Origin: Gonapodya prolifera JEL478 | Lineage: Eukaryota; Monoblepharomycota; Monoblepharidomycetes; Monoblepharidales; Gonapodyaceae | Reading direction: 5' to 3' | Length of the DNA stretch: 36,793 nt | Assembly: GCA_001574975.1 (NCBI GenBank) | Contig: KQ965768.1 | Coordinates: forward strand, 1-36,793 | Shown here: piece after piece, positions 21,152-31,775 of the stretch | Position numbering within the stretch: position 1 is the first letter of the stretch | Layout: the number at the start of each line of letters is the position of its first letter | Program-made: the position numbers and the translations under genes | Notes under the pieces: model-generated | The model's database searches: none | Told to the model about the DNA's origin: nothing | What the model saw: only the letters and a program-made list of their open reading frames with translations

Positions 21152-22817
21152 TCAAGTGGCCACCTGTGGCCCAGAAGCTTTCGACTTCTTCTCGGCGTCG
21201 GAGATCTGCTCAATCACTCGGAGCACCACTCTGCTAAGCCCAGGGACACACTTGATACCTCCCGTGAGTCGGCGTAGTTCCAGTTGAGACTCTTTGTCCC
21301 GGGTACTGATGATGCATCGCTTGAGCTGTGCCCCGACAGACGCCTCAGAAATTTGAAATTTTTATCAAGATAGATCTTCTCCACCAGCAGCTTCAATCGA
21401 AAGATGAATCCCGCTTCCGTCGCTGACCTTACAAGCTCCAGTTCCGCAGATAGCCTTGAGACAGCCCTGTCAATCAAGTATTGGTCCTCGTCTGTAGTAC
21501 ACCATGGGAGACAGATGAAGTCCTTCCTGGCGGAAGGTTTTATATGATTCGGCGTCAAGCGTACCCACTCTGAGCGCCCATTTTCTCCGTTCAACGCACA
21601 GTAATGGAGTACAGCAATCGCAATGCATTGAGATGCATCGTCAAAACCTCTTTGGGGCCTACAAGAAGAGGTTTTGTTGTGGGGGAGAATGCGTCCCTTG
21701 TGGCTTGGCTACTCGAAACGCTGCACAACACATTGTCCCTCCTTGAAGGCGAATCCCCTTGCTTGCCGAGGTTAAGGACAGGTTCCACCGCAATCAAATT
21801 TCGCGCTTCAATTGAGTCCCTCCGAACGAGCTCCTTCGCCTTATCAAGCCAAAGTGGGGCACCTAGCGCCGCAAGAAATATGGTATGTCCGCCGTAGAGT
21901 CCATTCGAAACGTTGAGCACGGAGCCGAGCCACGCAATTTCTCCTGTCTTGTATGCTGATGTGGACAAGACCTGGATCGATGGTGTACTCCAAAGTAAAC
22001 ATACTAATCAAGAAAGGAGTATTGCTGTTGTTCAAACCTGCATGACGTGATATGTTAAAATGAATGTGTGCCCTTAATTGTCCAGCAAAGAACAAATCAT
22101 TTCCTGGCCATTGACCTGGGTCGAATCCCGCGGTTTCAAGAATTTGCGGCGTATCATCGTTGATTGTACTCGCGAAGCGGCGACATCCAGGTGTAGATGA
22201 AAGCGATTGGTCAACCAGTACTTCCTTCTCGCCATCGATCACCTTGATATATTCTAGAGGAGCGAGAGTCGCTCGCAAGAACTTTCAAGCAGGCATTATT
22301 TATAATGCGGACTGCATGATAACACATGAAAAAACACCATACTCACAATTTCAAGGAGAATGCGATCCCAGCCTGTCGCCCGCTTCGCAAGCATATTCCA
22401 GTCGCAATGTAAGCCAAATGCATCAATACATTACACGAACTGGCACGGGGAGAATTGTAGATAAACGTTCCGAAGAGCCAGGAGAAGAAGTTCTATCGGG
22501 GCAACGTCCCACGCTGATGCCGGAATCACGGCTGGAGATGATGACTCTTACACAAAGGCCGGGAATGGGAGCTGTTCTGGTACAGTTTGGCCATCCTTCA
22601 GATGTACGGAGATGGCCGAAGATGTCGTAAGTCCATTGACGACAAAATGCTGCATACCCGGATTCGCTGTCAGTGGAAAGTCCCCCTCACAATCTTCACA
22701 GGCAGAAAAAAAAGATAGTAAAGTTTCGGGAGTAACAATGGCACCCTTGGCATTGTGATCACAAAGTTTGGAGGCGATGATTGAGAGATGGAACTTATTT
22801 CCGTGAATGGGGAACAC
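21152..22817 (-). CDS. Unrecognised multi-exon gene, weakly ankyrin-like
   Basis: The minus strand carries a chain of exons whose phases agree. Well-supported junctions are introns 22346-22282, 22004-21956, 21599-21523 and 21384-21344, giving exons 22281-22005, 21955-21600, 21522-21385 and 21343-21152. The product runs through FLRATLAPLEYIKVIDGEKE, then NGLYGGHTIFLAALGAPLWL, which resembles an ankyrin unit, and ends ASGPQVAT. At least two earlier exons lie between 22347 and 22817 (ELLLLALRNVYLQF and TPETLLSFFSACEDCEG), but their borders and the start codon are unresolved. The last intron is only 41 bp. An alternative reading without it ends at 21214. No catalytic motif is visible and I cannot name a function. 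It may belong to the same lineage-specific ankyrin/F-box group as the sequences to its right. Confidence 0.5.
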
Positions 22818-22998
22818 ACACTTGTTTCAGAAGCTCCATTTGCATTAACGCACTCGAATCAGTCTGTCCGAGAGGATGGCGGGTGGAAGTTGGAGTACGT
22901 GAAGAAGATCGGAAAAGATATTGGTAGGTTTCAACAATATCACTAGAAATCGGGTTAGGGTACACGGTCAAATCTCTTCCGGCAGTAACAGCCGCTCA

Positions 22999-23393
22999 CT
23001 ATTCCATTATTGCGACAGCAACATCGTTACGCCAGTTGGGAAAGTTCTTGCGTATTTCTGCCACGGCACATAATAAGCTGATGTCGTGGGAAGCGAATGT
23101 GGCGTGGAGCAGGGAACTCTGAAGAAGAGTCTTGAGCTTTGCTACATCGCCCATGGAAACAGCGCGACGGAGAAGGTGGTTCGAATGTAACGACAATGCC
23201 GAACGCAACGAAAGTGGAAGATGTGATAAGAAACCAGATAAAACGATAGCGTTTCCCTAGATACCGAAAAGGTATTGAGGTGCAGCTAATCGAAGAGATC
23301 CGCAAAACGTTCGTTGTCACTCACGTTTTCGATAGCGCCGTTCACATGTTGCCAATCAATTTTGCAGTCCTTCTGTTCCGAAGCGGTCAACAT
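22999..23393 (-). CDS. Small two-exon ankyrin-like protein
   Basis: Exons 23393-23325 and 23256-22999, joined by a 68-bp GT-AG intron (GTGAGTGAC...ATCTAG), encode 108 residues starting MLTASEQKDCKIDW. The part HLLRRAVSMGDVAKLKTLLQ has the helix-turn-helix pattern of an ankyrin unit. A stop codon lies directly upstream in this frame, so it reads as its own gene. It may instead be the broken C-terminal piece of the F-box-like gene to the right. Function is unknown. Confidence 0.45.
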
Positions 23394-23400
23394 TATTTAA

Positions 23401-24912
23401 CTAGATCTGGTGAGTCCATGAGAGGTAGCGAAGCAACAAGAACGCCGACGTAGTTCTCTCTTTGAGGTCCGCGGAGAAGTGTTCGAGGAAAGTGTCCGTC
23501 AGCACTTCGAACACCTCACGACGTCCCCACGAAATGGCCACAAACAGAGCGAATGTGTCGAGAAAAATAGGTGCATCAGAATATTTTGAGAATTTCATCC
23601 TGTGACGGAAATCGTGTAGACAGTTTTTCGTCTGGTATTGAGGGATGTTGCGATAGGTCCCCAAAGCGAATCTGTCGAATTAGAGTCTTCACAGCACCGC
23701 GATAATTTCCAACTATCGTATCTTCGTGCCTTTGGTTGCTAAGTCTGTCCACCAGGGGATGTATCAACCCGTGTCTGAAAACATTTCACTCGGTGATTAT
23801 GAATTGTCACGCGATAAAAGCGCCCGATTCTCACTATCATCCACCCCGCCTTTTTGGATGACAGACAGTGCGTACGTCTAGGCGTTCAGCATGCATATTG
23901 GCTGAAGATCCAACCCAAATCTTTCGATAATGCGACGGGACTTCTCCCATCCAATGAAAGGGGTTTGCTTTTGTAATTTTCAGCAACATCAGGGTCGGTC
24001 CCCTGGAGACCTCCATTAGCTACGTTCACGGGAAAATCGGAGGGATGTTGGTTGCTCAAGGTACTGGGGTAGAAGTTGTTGAGGTACATGAGGAGAGGGA
24101 GGAGTAGGTCCGGCCTTGCGGGAACATTAAAAGCAGAGACGACAGAGAACGGTTAAATTCCGATTTCACAAGGTCAGCATGTCTCGGTGCTGATTGCTCG
24201 CACCTGTCTTTGTCCCAAGCAATAGAACATCCTTGTTGCAACTGCCATCGGCTGATAGTGGGTCGCCCTGAAGGATTTGATGTGCAAGGCCTATGTTGGA
24301 GAAGCGCGCGGAGCACTTTTTCATCCATCAATCGGTAATGGTACTTCAGGCGTAAATCCCAGGGTGCTATTCCAATGGAAGCACGATGAAGTGGCCCTCG
24401 GGGCGAAATTCGGTGCACAAAGAGAGAACAGCTCGCAAGTCATTCGTCAAACCAGCGTCCGGACCCGGAGGATGGTGAAAGTGCTGACACAAACTCGTCG
24501 TCTTCCGTTGCCAAAACCAAATCCCCGACCGCGGTAAGACTCAACAGCGAGCGCTTGGGCATCGTCTGAGGCGCGCCATCACCTCATGAGTCGACAGAAA
24601 ATGTCCCAAATGCTCGCTTACGGACGACATTGTTCATCAGTCCATCAAAGTCCATCAAAGTAGTTTTCAATTCACGGTCGATTGAACGGATCATTGCCCC
24701 ACGATTGCCGCGTCTCCGCCGATGATTCTTTCATCACGAAAACGATCGGGTCGCCCGAGAGACTCTGCGCCTAAGAGAGGATGATCTTTGCTCGTGGAAG
24801 GTCTGCGTGAGAGAGATTGGAGCTGGCGGGATACGCAAGAAAGGGACCAGGCGGAGACCGAGTCGCAGAGCGCGAAGACGATCTCGTGAACTTCCAGCGG
24901 TGAAAGCTTCAT
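23401..24912 (-). pseudogene. F-box-like gene with ankyrin-like exons, structure unresolved
   Basis: On the minus strand, an ATG at 24912 opens a frame with an F-box-like N-terminus (LEVHEIVFALCDSVSAWSL, then CVSRQLQSL). Further exon-like pieces follow downstream. The frame at 24089-23886 contains LLMYLNNFYPSTLSNQHPSD. The frame at 23767-23576 contains GAVKTLIRQIRFGDLS. The frame at 23664-23401 contains FLDTFALFVAISWGRREVFE, which is ankyrin-like. I could not join them all through introns with consistent phase, and the last piece ends at a stop just before the small gene at 23393. It is either a many-intron gene or a decaying relative of the F-box/ankyrin gene at 7603. Confidence 0.35.
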
Positions 24913-25235
24913 GGTGTCGCTTCATGAGGTCATTTGGACTTTGCAATCAATAAGTCAGGACCAAGACGGGAAGACTTGCCCACTGCCAACTAAATTTTTT
25001 GTACGCGTCGTCGCCAGCACGACCGACCTTGAATCCCTTGCCGTGTTAACACTGCTTCAGTCCCCTCACCGCTTAGAAAGAACCATGGGAGTTGGTAATC
25101 AGGGAAAGAATGGCACATTCAATGCGGTAGTTGGTTATACAATTTATCTGGTATTCTCTGATAAATAACTTCAAAACGCGATCTTGCGATGGTAAGTTCT
25201 GCCTGACCACCATTCCACCTCCCGCTCGCCACCTC
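24913..25235. other. Intergenic, no gene seen
   Basis: This lies between the start of the F-box-like gene (24912, minus) and the end of the acetyltransferase gene (25236, minus). An 85-codon plus frame is present but shows no domain. It probably holds the F-box gene promoter and the acetyltransferase 3' region. Confidence 0.4.
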
Positions 25236-25784
25236 CTACTCCAGATGCAGCTCCATCAGCTCATAATCCGTGTACCCCATTCTCGAATAAACTCTCCTTC
25301 CCGGCTTCCCCGGCGCCGCATGGAGCAGCGAGTGGGTGCACCCAATCTCTTTCAAGCGCTCATTGCACGTCTTCACAATCTGCTCGGCAATCCCTCGCTT
25401 GCGGTACTCGGGGCTAACGTACACGCCCCAGATCCACCCCTCGCGGTACTCGGAGGTCTTGTAGATGAGCGGGTAGTATCCCTCGAACAGCTGGCACAGG
25501 CCGGAACCCACGACCTTATCGTCGGCGACGGCGACGATCGGGCAGACTTTCAGCTCCGTCGCGCGGTCGGATCCGAGGAACTTCAGCGTCTGGGTGGCGC
25601 AGTCCTCAACGATCATGGAGGACAGACCCATGTCCTGCCACATGCTGTAAAAGTTTGCAGAGACGGTGGGCCATTCGGCCTCGGTGGCGGGGCGGAACGT
25701 GATGCCGTCGAGACGATTTTCGCGCTTCGTCGGGGCGATGGTGCTGGCGGGGGCGGGAGCAGTGGCGGCTTCGGTGCCAATCAT
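25236..25784 (-). CDS. GNAT family N-acetyltransferase
   Basis: A single-exon gene encodes 182 residues. GNAT enzymes transfer acetyl from acetyl-CoA to an amine. The N-terminal 30 residues are Ala/Pro-rich and probably disordered. The GNAT fold follows: FRPATEAEWP (strand 1), VAVADDKVVGSGLCQLFEG (strands 2-3), GWIWGVYVSPEYRKRGIAEQ (motif A) with the acetyl-CoA pyrophosphate loop R-K-R-G-I-A at about 128-133, and the motif B end GKPGRRVYSRMGYTDYELME. The frame is open ten codons further upstream to another Met; I chose the Met at 25784 because it precedes the Ala-rich tail, but either is possible. It lies on the same strand as the dioxygenase gene, about 420 bp downstream of it. The substrate is unknown; small fungal GNATs of this type often act on small molecules or antibiotics. 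Confidence 0.9.
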   Translation of the reverse strand: MIGTEAATAPAPASTIAPTKRENRLDGITFRPATEAEWPTVSANFYSMWQDMGLSSMIVEDCATQTLKFLGSDRATELKVCPIVAVADDKVVGSGLCQLFEGYYPLIYKTSEYREGWIWGVYVSPEYRKRGIAEQIVKTCNERLKEIGCTHSLLHAAPGKPGRRVYSRMGYTDYELMELHLE

Positions 25785-26201
25785 TGCTCTGGAATGGTTT
25801 GGACAGGCAATCAATCAGGCCCACCGAAGGACAGAGGCCATCACGAGAAATCAGTGTGAACATACGCACGGGAGTTCAAGTTGAGAGCGACGTGTGCGGG
25901 TTTCGGTACGGTCGGTGTCACCGCAGAAGGAAGTCTGGGGATTTTCGTGTTGAAGGGACTGACCCGCTGCTCGGCCGCAAACCGCCGACCGCAACCCCTA
26001 GGACACAAAAATGCAAGTGAGAGCGAACGTTCTTCTCGGGTGTATCAAGTTCTATTTACGGGTATTATTGATATCTGCGTCCGTGTCGATCTTGGAAAAA
26101 CCAACAAACACACAATGCAAGTAACCTTCTATTGAGGTGTGCGTGTATAGTTCTATCATGTACGAGCTTCTGCTTGTTATGTTCTTCTCTCCTCTACGCC
26201 T
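25785..26201. other. Intergenic between acetyltransferase and dioxygenase genes
   Basis: Only short open frames are present. It should contain the acetyltransferase promoter and the dioxygenase 3' untranslated region. No repeat or RNA gene is seen. Confidence 0.45.
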
Positions 26202-27653
26202 TCATGCCTGTGGCACCTGCGTGCCGCCTCGGTCCAAGAACGGCTTCTCACCCAGGGCAAGCACGCGCCGCCCGCGGCGGATAATATGCGAGGGGAAGTC
26301 GCGGATTGCGGCGTGGAAGGTGGAGCGGTTGTCTGAGTGGGGTTGCAGAGGGCGTGAAGATCGTGTGGGTTGCTTTTGTTTTGAATCCAATTGAGAAATG
26401 GACACGGATGTCGACGTACCCCAAATCGCAACGTCCCCCGGCGTCCACCGATTCCGTACTTGGAACTCGACGCCCTTCTCGACATGCCTGAACAAGAACC
26501 CCAAAAACGTGTCGCTCTCGTCCTTGTTCAACTCCACAATCCGTTTCGTGAACAACTGGTTCACAAACAGCGCCTTCCGTCCCGTGACCGGGTTCGTCCT
26601 CACCACGGGATGAACCGCCACAAGGTCCTCCCCCTTATTCCCCCCGCCCCGTTCGGAGCGGAAGGGGATTCCGGCCAGTTGCGCGATGGAGACGAAGTGG
26701 GAACCGTCGTGCTCGGCGTGCAGGGTTTCGAGGTAGGATTGGAGAGAAGGCGAGAGTGTGGAGAAGGCGGCGTAGCCGGAGGCCCAGAGTGTGTCGCCTG
26801 ATGAGTGGGGTGCGAACGGACGTGGTGGTTTGGTTGTCGTCAAATGTCAGGCGCCGTTCGTTGAGAAACAAAAGTCAGTTGTCATTTGATCGCATTGTGT
26901 AATCAAGACGAAAGAACCTTACCGCCGACTTCTGGACCTTCCTCGATTGTCAGGATGGCGTAGCTTGATGGAAACTTCTCGAATGTAATACTGTCATGGC
27001 GGTTCTTCTTTAGCAGTGTTCACAGATGACTAGAACGGTGAAGAAACAGAACTCACTCTGTATGCCAATCATCCGCATTTGTTTTCTGGTTTGACCTGTC
27101 GTGTTCGTTCGTGACGTATCGGATCTCGTCGTACGTACCGGGCTTGGACGGTGGGTTTATGGGGAATATGTGCACCGAGCCAGAGTCGGCTTCAGTTTGT
27201 GTCCGACGTCCGTCGGTATCGAGGATGAGTCATGTGAAGCCGAAGTGGAGAAGGAGACACGTGCAGGCTCACATAATCTGCGACCAATTTCGATTTGGGT
27301 TTCGGCAGACAGGTTCTGCTGGCGCAAGAACACCACGCCGTGCTGCGAAACGAGGATGCCCAAGTCCTCCAGCTGTCATCGATGACACATTATCGCACAG
27401 GTGTCTGGTTGTAGGAACCTCCAGCATGTACCAACCTCCACATCGGTCAGCTCCTGCAGCTGGATGTCCCCCCGAAACTCGAGTCCGATGTGGGGCGTGA
27501 CTTGGAACTTGTCGAATCTGTCGAGTGAGCCCGAGTACACCTGCAGTGCGTGGCCGCGGAGTGAGCTGGAGTACACGACGCGATCGCCAGTTGCTGCACG
27601 ATTCCCACCTTTGGAGATACCGCACTAGCCGTGTCTTTTACCTCTACCGTCAT
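26202..27653 (-). CDS. Jlp1-like sulfonate/alpha-ketoglutarate dioxygenase (TauD/TfdA family)
   Basis: This is a non-heme iron dioxygenase that oxidises sulfonates such as taurine with 2-oxoglutarate and oxygen, releasing sulfite for use as a sulfur source. Seven exons give 319 residues, all phases closing: 27653-27609, 27540-27436, 27372-27273, 27189-27057, 26990-26923, 26797-26420 and 26332-26202. Introns are 63-125 bp. The iron ligands are His126 and Asp128 (DDWHTD) and His283 (WDNRSTFHAA); the His-x-Asp motif is created across intron 4. VHPVVRTNPVTGRKALFVN is typical of the fungal Jlp1 group, as is YSGSLDRFDKF near the N-terminus. Arginines just after the last His (residues 295-299) fit the 2-oxoglutarate-binding position. 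It is shorter than yeast Jlp1 (412), mainly at the N-terminus. It is divergent from an anion permease, which fits sulfonate uptake and use. A sulfate-ester or other substrate cannot be excluded. Confidence 0.93.
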
Positions 27654-27953
27654 CGCCTGGAATGTCCGCTCGTGTCCGCCGTCGGAATCAAATTCCCCGT
27701 AATTGCGCAATTCCGCCCTCTAAACGATTCCTAATCTGGCCGCGCTCGGCGTCTTATCTTGCAGCGCTACTTAGTCGGAGAGTCGACCTCGGAATCCCCT
27801 ACTCCGCGTTTCATATCGCTCGGCAGGCGCGGGTGTCACTTTGGCTTGCAGTTGGTTGGTCAAACGCCCGATCAGGCAGCCCGTTTGCCCCAAACCCCCT
27901 CGACGCCACAGCTCATCTGCACGCAACTCAACTCTCGACTCTCCGCGTGCAAC
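27654..27953. promoter_or_regulatory. Shared 300-bp divergent promoter of the dioxygenase and permease genes
   Basis: The two ATG codons point away from each other across exactly 300 bp. The region contains the perfect palindrome AATTGCGCAATT at 27701-27712, 48 bp upstream of the dioxygenase start. Its core ATTGCGCAAT is the C/EBP-type bZIP half-site pair. Fungal sulfur regulators of the Cys3/MetR group are bZIP proteins, but their usual site differs, so a regulatory role is inference. Confidence 0.5.
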
Positions 27954-30642
27954 ATGTCTGCGGAAGCCGAATTCGACTCGACGCCGTGGACTCCCGAGGA
28001 GGTTCGTTGGGACCGCCGGCCGTCGTTGACGGTAGGGTGCAATGCCCCCAGCTAAAACTCAATCGCACTCCAACTCGCAACACAGGAAAAGGCAGTGATG
28101 CGGAAAGTAAACTTCAGATTCGTGCCGTGGATGATTATCTGCTACGGAATCTTGCTCGTATGTATCGCTCAAGTCTACGCCTGCTCCCTCAGGCAGTACA
28201 TGACAGAACTCTTAACCTCCCAAACAAAAGCTTGATCGCAACAGCCTCGCCAACGCGAAAATCATGAACACGGAAACTCCCTCGCAGACGCTCACGGTCC
28301 AGCTCGGGCTTGGAAACAACGACTACAATTGGGCAGTCTCGGTGTTTTTCGGTGAGAATGGCACGTGAAGGTCGCTGGAAACTCCGGTATTAAATCCTGT
28401 TTCATCCCGGACATACTTTGTTGGAAATCCGAAAACTGAAACCGAAACCGAAACCGCACACAACAGTCACATTCGTCATCTTCGAAATTCCCTCCAACTT
28501 CCTTCTCACCCAATTCAAACCGTCCATGTGGATCTCACGCATCATGATCAGCTGGGGTATTTGCGCGGTACATCTTCCCTTCCTCCTCCTTGCTCTGCTC
28601 CAACTTGTGTAACCCCTCAACCTCACCTCCCAACGTTTTCTAGGGTCTCCTCGCAGCGGCCCAGAACATGGCATCCCTGTGCGCCATCCGCATGCTGCTC
28701 GGGCTCATGGAAGCGTACGTACTTTCCCATTGATGTGCAACTGAAAATTAACGAACGAGTTTGACATTCAGTGGGTATGCGCCCGGAATGGCCCTTCTCA
28801 TGACGTACTGGTACAAGGTGCGGCCCACTCCTCCACTTTCTATGTCACTCGTCGCACTAAAATGATTCAAACACCATTCTTTTTGTTTGTTTTATTTGTT
28901 TTTTCCCTGGAACCCCGTCACGGAACACGCGGCACCCGAGCAGAAATACGAAGTCTCGTCCCGCTTCGCATTCATGTACGCCGGCGCGTTCACGCTGTCC
29001 AGTTTCGGGGGGCTGTTTGCCTACGCCGTTGCTCACTTGTGAGTAGAGTAGAGTGGCTGCGGCATGTTCGTGCGACGTGCGGGTCTCGGTTGTCGGGTGT
29101 TCGGGTGGTGGGTGTCGTGTGACTGATGGTGTTTTTGTGCTTGCGGTACAGAGACGGTATTCGCGATCTTGCGGGATTCCGATGGTACGTTGATTTTGAA
29201 CAGAGATCTGACGTCTTCCGTGAGCAATCCACAACACAAACACGTGTGACATCAAAAACAGGCTATTCATCGTGGAGGGCTTGATCTCCGTCGTCGCAGG
29301 ATTCCTGACATACTTTATTCTCCCCGTGAGTCTCCCCCCTCACAATCTCTTCCCCATTCTTAATTCCCACCTTCCTAACCCACCCCTCCTTTCCCCACCC
29401 CCCCACCAGGACTACCCGCAAACCGCCACCTTCCTCACCCCCCGCGAGCGCCAAATCGTCATCGAGCGGCTCCCCCCCACGGGCCCGACGATCCACGCCA
29501 AGACGATCGTGTGGGGCGAGGTGTGGGACGGTCTCAAGGACTGGCGCCTGCATGCGATCGCGCTGGCGTGTTTGCTTGAGTTCACGCCAGCGTATGCGTT
29601 TAGTGCGTTTTCGCCTACGGTGAGTTTGCAGTTGGTGCGGGCGTTGCGGCTGGTCGTTCACACCTTCGTATCCTCTGCTCCGCCCTGCTGCGACGAAAAC
29701 CAAACAGGTGATCACCCTGATGGGATTCCAAAGCACAACCGCCCAGTTACTTTCCATGGCGCCCACGATCTGCACCGGCGTCTTCACTCTCATCATGTTG
29801 GTGTTCCCCTCCCCACGTCGCCTCGTCTTGCTAACACCCTTTCTGAACCCCCTCTTTCCCCGCGCCCTCGCAGAAACTGGTCATCCGACTACTTCCAAGA
29901 AAAGAAATACCACGCCCTCGCGTGTGGGATCCCTCCAGCGCTGGGATACTTCCTCCTCGCGACGATCCAGGGCCGGCTGAGCTCGTACGGGCGGTACGCG
30001 CTGCTGTTTTTGGTGTCGATTGAAAACACGAGTGGGTTTGTGGTTTGGGGTGTTGGGTGTGTGGGTGTGGGTTGTACTGACGGCCGCCCTCTCTCCTCCG
30101 TGCGCGAATTGCAATAGTCGTGCCGATGCTGGTGGGGTACTCCAGTATTACTACCAAGGGCATGTCCAAAACCGCTTTACGGTCTGGTACGTACCCAACG
30201 TTCCATCCCCCTCTCCCTCCTGTCCACTCACCCTCCTTCCTTCCCCTTCCCGCTCCCCTCGCCAACCCCTCCGCTCCCCTCACCACCACACGCAGCATAC
30301 CCCTTCGCAATCGGCAACCTCGGTGGGATCATCGGCCCCCAAATCTACCGCTCGGACGACGCGCCACTGTACACGCGCGGGCACTTCATCAACGGGACGT
30401 GCATCGCGCTCATGATTGTGACGACCATGGTGCTCATGCTGTCGATTGAGCGCGAGGGGCTGTACACTGGTGCCAAGGCGAATTTGACCGGTGAGTTGCG
30501 TGCGGGGTGGAGGATGTAAGATGTGGAATGGTACTGAATGGTCCGACGTTTGGGTTTGGCAGTGCGTGACGTGGCGGACGCCGAAGCTCTCGGTGTTATG
30601 CTTGAGCACGACGACGAAGGTAAAAAGGAGGCGGTGGTGTGA
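27954..30642 (+). CDS. MFS anion permease, Dal5/Soa1-like (ACS family)
   Basis: This encodes a major facilitator of the anion:cation symporter group, whose fungal members carry allantoate, nicotinate, vitamins or sulfonates. Fifteen exons give 483 residues with every phase closing: 27954-28001, 28086-28157, 28231-28351, 28467-28567, 28644-28714, 28772-28817, 28944-29038, 29152-29184, 29262-29325, 29410-29619, 29708-29796, 29874-30031, 30118-30186, 30296-30490 and 30563-30642. Features in order: cytosolic N-terminus (WTPEEEKAVMRKVNFRF), helix 1 ending LLDRNSLANAKIMN, the motif FVIFEIPSNFLLTQF, RMLLGLMEAGYAPGM, and FRWLFIVEGLISVVAGFLTY before the central loop (TPRERQIVIERLPP). Second-half helices follow, with YPFAIGNLGGIIGPQIYRSD. 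The acidic tail EHDDEGKKEAVV is cytosolic. In yeast Soa1 (YIL166C) of this subfamily imports sulfonates, and the divergent Jlp1-like neighbour suggests the same here. The substrate is inferred from context only. Confidence 0.95.
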
Positions 30643-31289
30643 TCACTACTCCGTCCAAGTACACACGCTCGGAGGCCGTCTTCCCCCACGTACGTCATCT
30701 TATGTATACACAACACAGCATTTACCTAATTTTGTACGTGATACAAATAGAGATAGACGTGATTTATGCGCACCATTCTTGCTCCCGGGGACTGAAGAGT
30801 ATGATCCTCACAGTTGAGTGCAATGTTATTCGATGGTCCTCAACATGCTCTCGCCACTTGTCGTTGATGGAACCGTGTTCATGCCCACTGGACAACCCAG
30901 ATAACGAAGGCGATCGTTCAGAGTGCTGTTCATATTTAACATCTGAATTCGAGTCATGCAAGTGACTTCTGTTACCACGCTTTTCGGGCCTCAGCTGGAT
31001 TGTTTCGGCATTTTGAATATGTCACGGGGCACCCCTTTGAATTCGCTTGCAAATTCAGCCTGCCCGCCGCAGGCGCCGAAATTGCTTTAGGTTTGAATAA
31101 CCTATCAATAGATGCAGTGATCCCCGCGCCCCAGTCTTGCCAAATGGGAGAGACGGAACTGGTTGAAATGCGGCTCTGTAGAGTCGAAGATGCACTAAAA
31201 ATAACGCTCTTGGCTTGTATGCAGCGTAAAGTTGCGGGTGTCGACGGCACGACAAAACCACGAAAAAGAACACTTAAATAAATTTGGCT
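30643..31289. other. Intergenic with a MATE-N-terminus-like fragment
   Basis: On the minus strand, about 30885-30923 matches the first exon of the MATE gene at 17877 (ERSPSLSGLSS against ERSPLLSGLST; about four bases in five over 38). No further MATE exon is seen nearby. A 93-codon frame at 31000-31281 has no recognised domain. The stretch looks like the edge of the gene island. Confidence 0.4.
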
Positions 31290-31775
31290 TATTCATGAGC
31301 TTTGGTGCTCCAGATACTCTCTTACAGTATAAGAAGTTCATATCAAAGCATCGAAGCCAATGTAGACTTGTAGTGGTGGGACTGAGAGCTCATCTTGTAA
31401 AGAAGATATCGTTGCACTGGACACATGTCAACACTCACTTCCCTAAAAGAGCTCCGATGCTCCAGATGCCCTTTTTCAGTGTACCAAAATCGTCTTGTCG
31501 TAGCTAATACTGGTTCGTAGTTGTCGGAGTGAGAACACACCTTCATCAGATGACAACGCAGCACTGGACACATACACTTCATCAAAATAACTGCAATGCT
31601 CTAGATAGTCTTTTTATAGTATAAACAAAGCGACTCAAAGTGTCAAGGCTGATATAGAACTGCAGTAGTGGGAATCAGAAGCCCATCTTGAACAAATACA
31701 ATGTGATGCTGGACACATTTCCATCATGACTTCAGTAAGAGAGCTGTGATACATTGAATAGAGATCTCTTAAGGT
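31290..31775 (+). repeat. Diverged tandem repeat, period about 145-147 bp, three or more units
   Basis: The block CTGGACACA recurs at 31417, 31564 and 31709, spacings of 147 and 145 bp. A second block, GCTCCAGAT or GCTCTAGAT followed by a T-rich tract and AGTGTA/AGTATA, recurs at 31307, 31459 and 31598. Units are considerably diverged from each other. There is no open frame running through them. Confidence 0.6.

Noticed and set aside
26202-26843. 213-codon frame as a complete dioxygenase
   Set aside because: It retains an 87-bp intron that separates WDN from the Gly codon and begins inside another intron; the seven-exon model restores the iron-binding residues.
29272-30117. 281-codon plus-strand frame
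   Set aside because: It covers two real exons of the MFS permease but then reads through introns; the spliced model keeps all transporter motifs.
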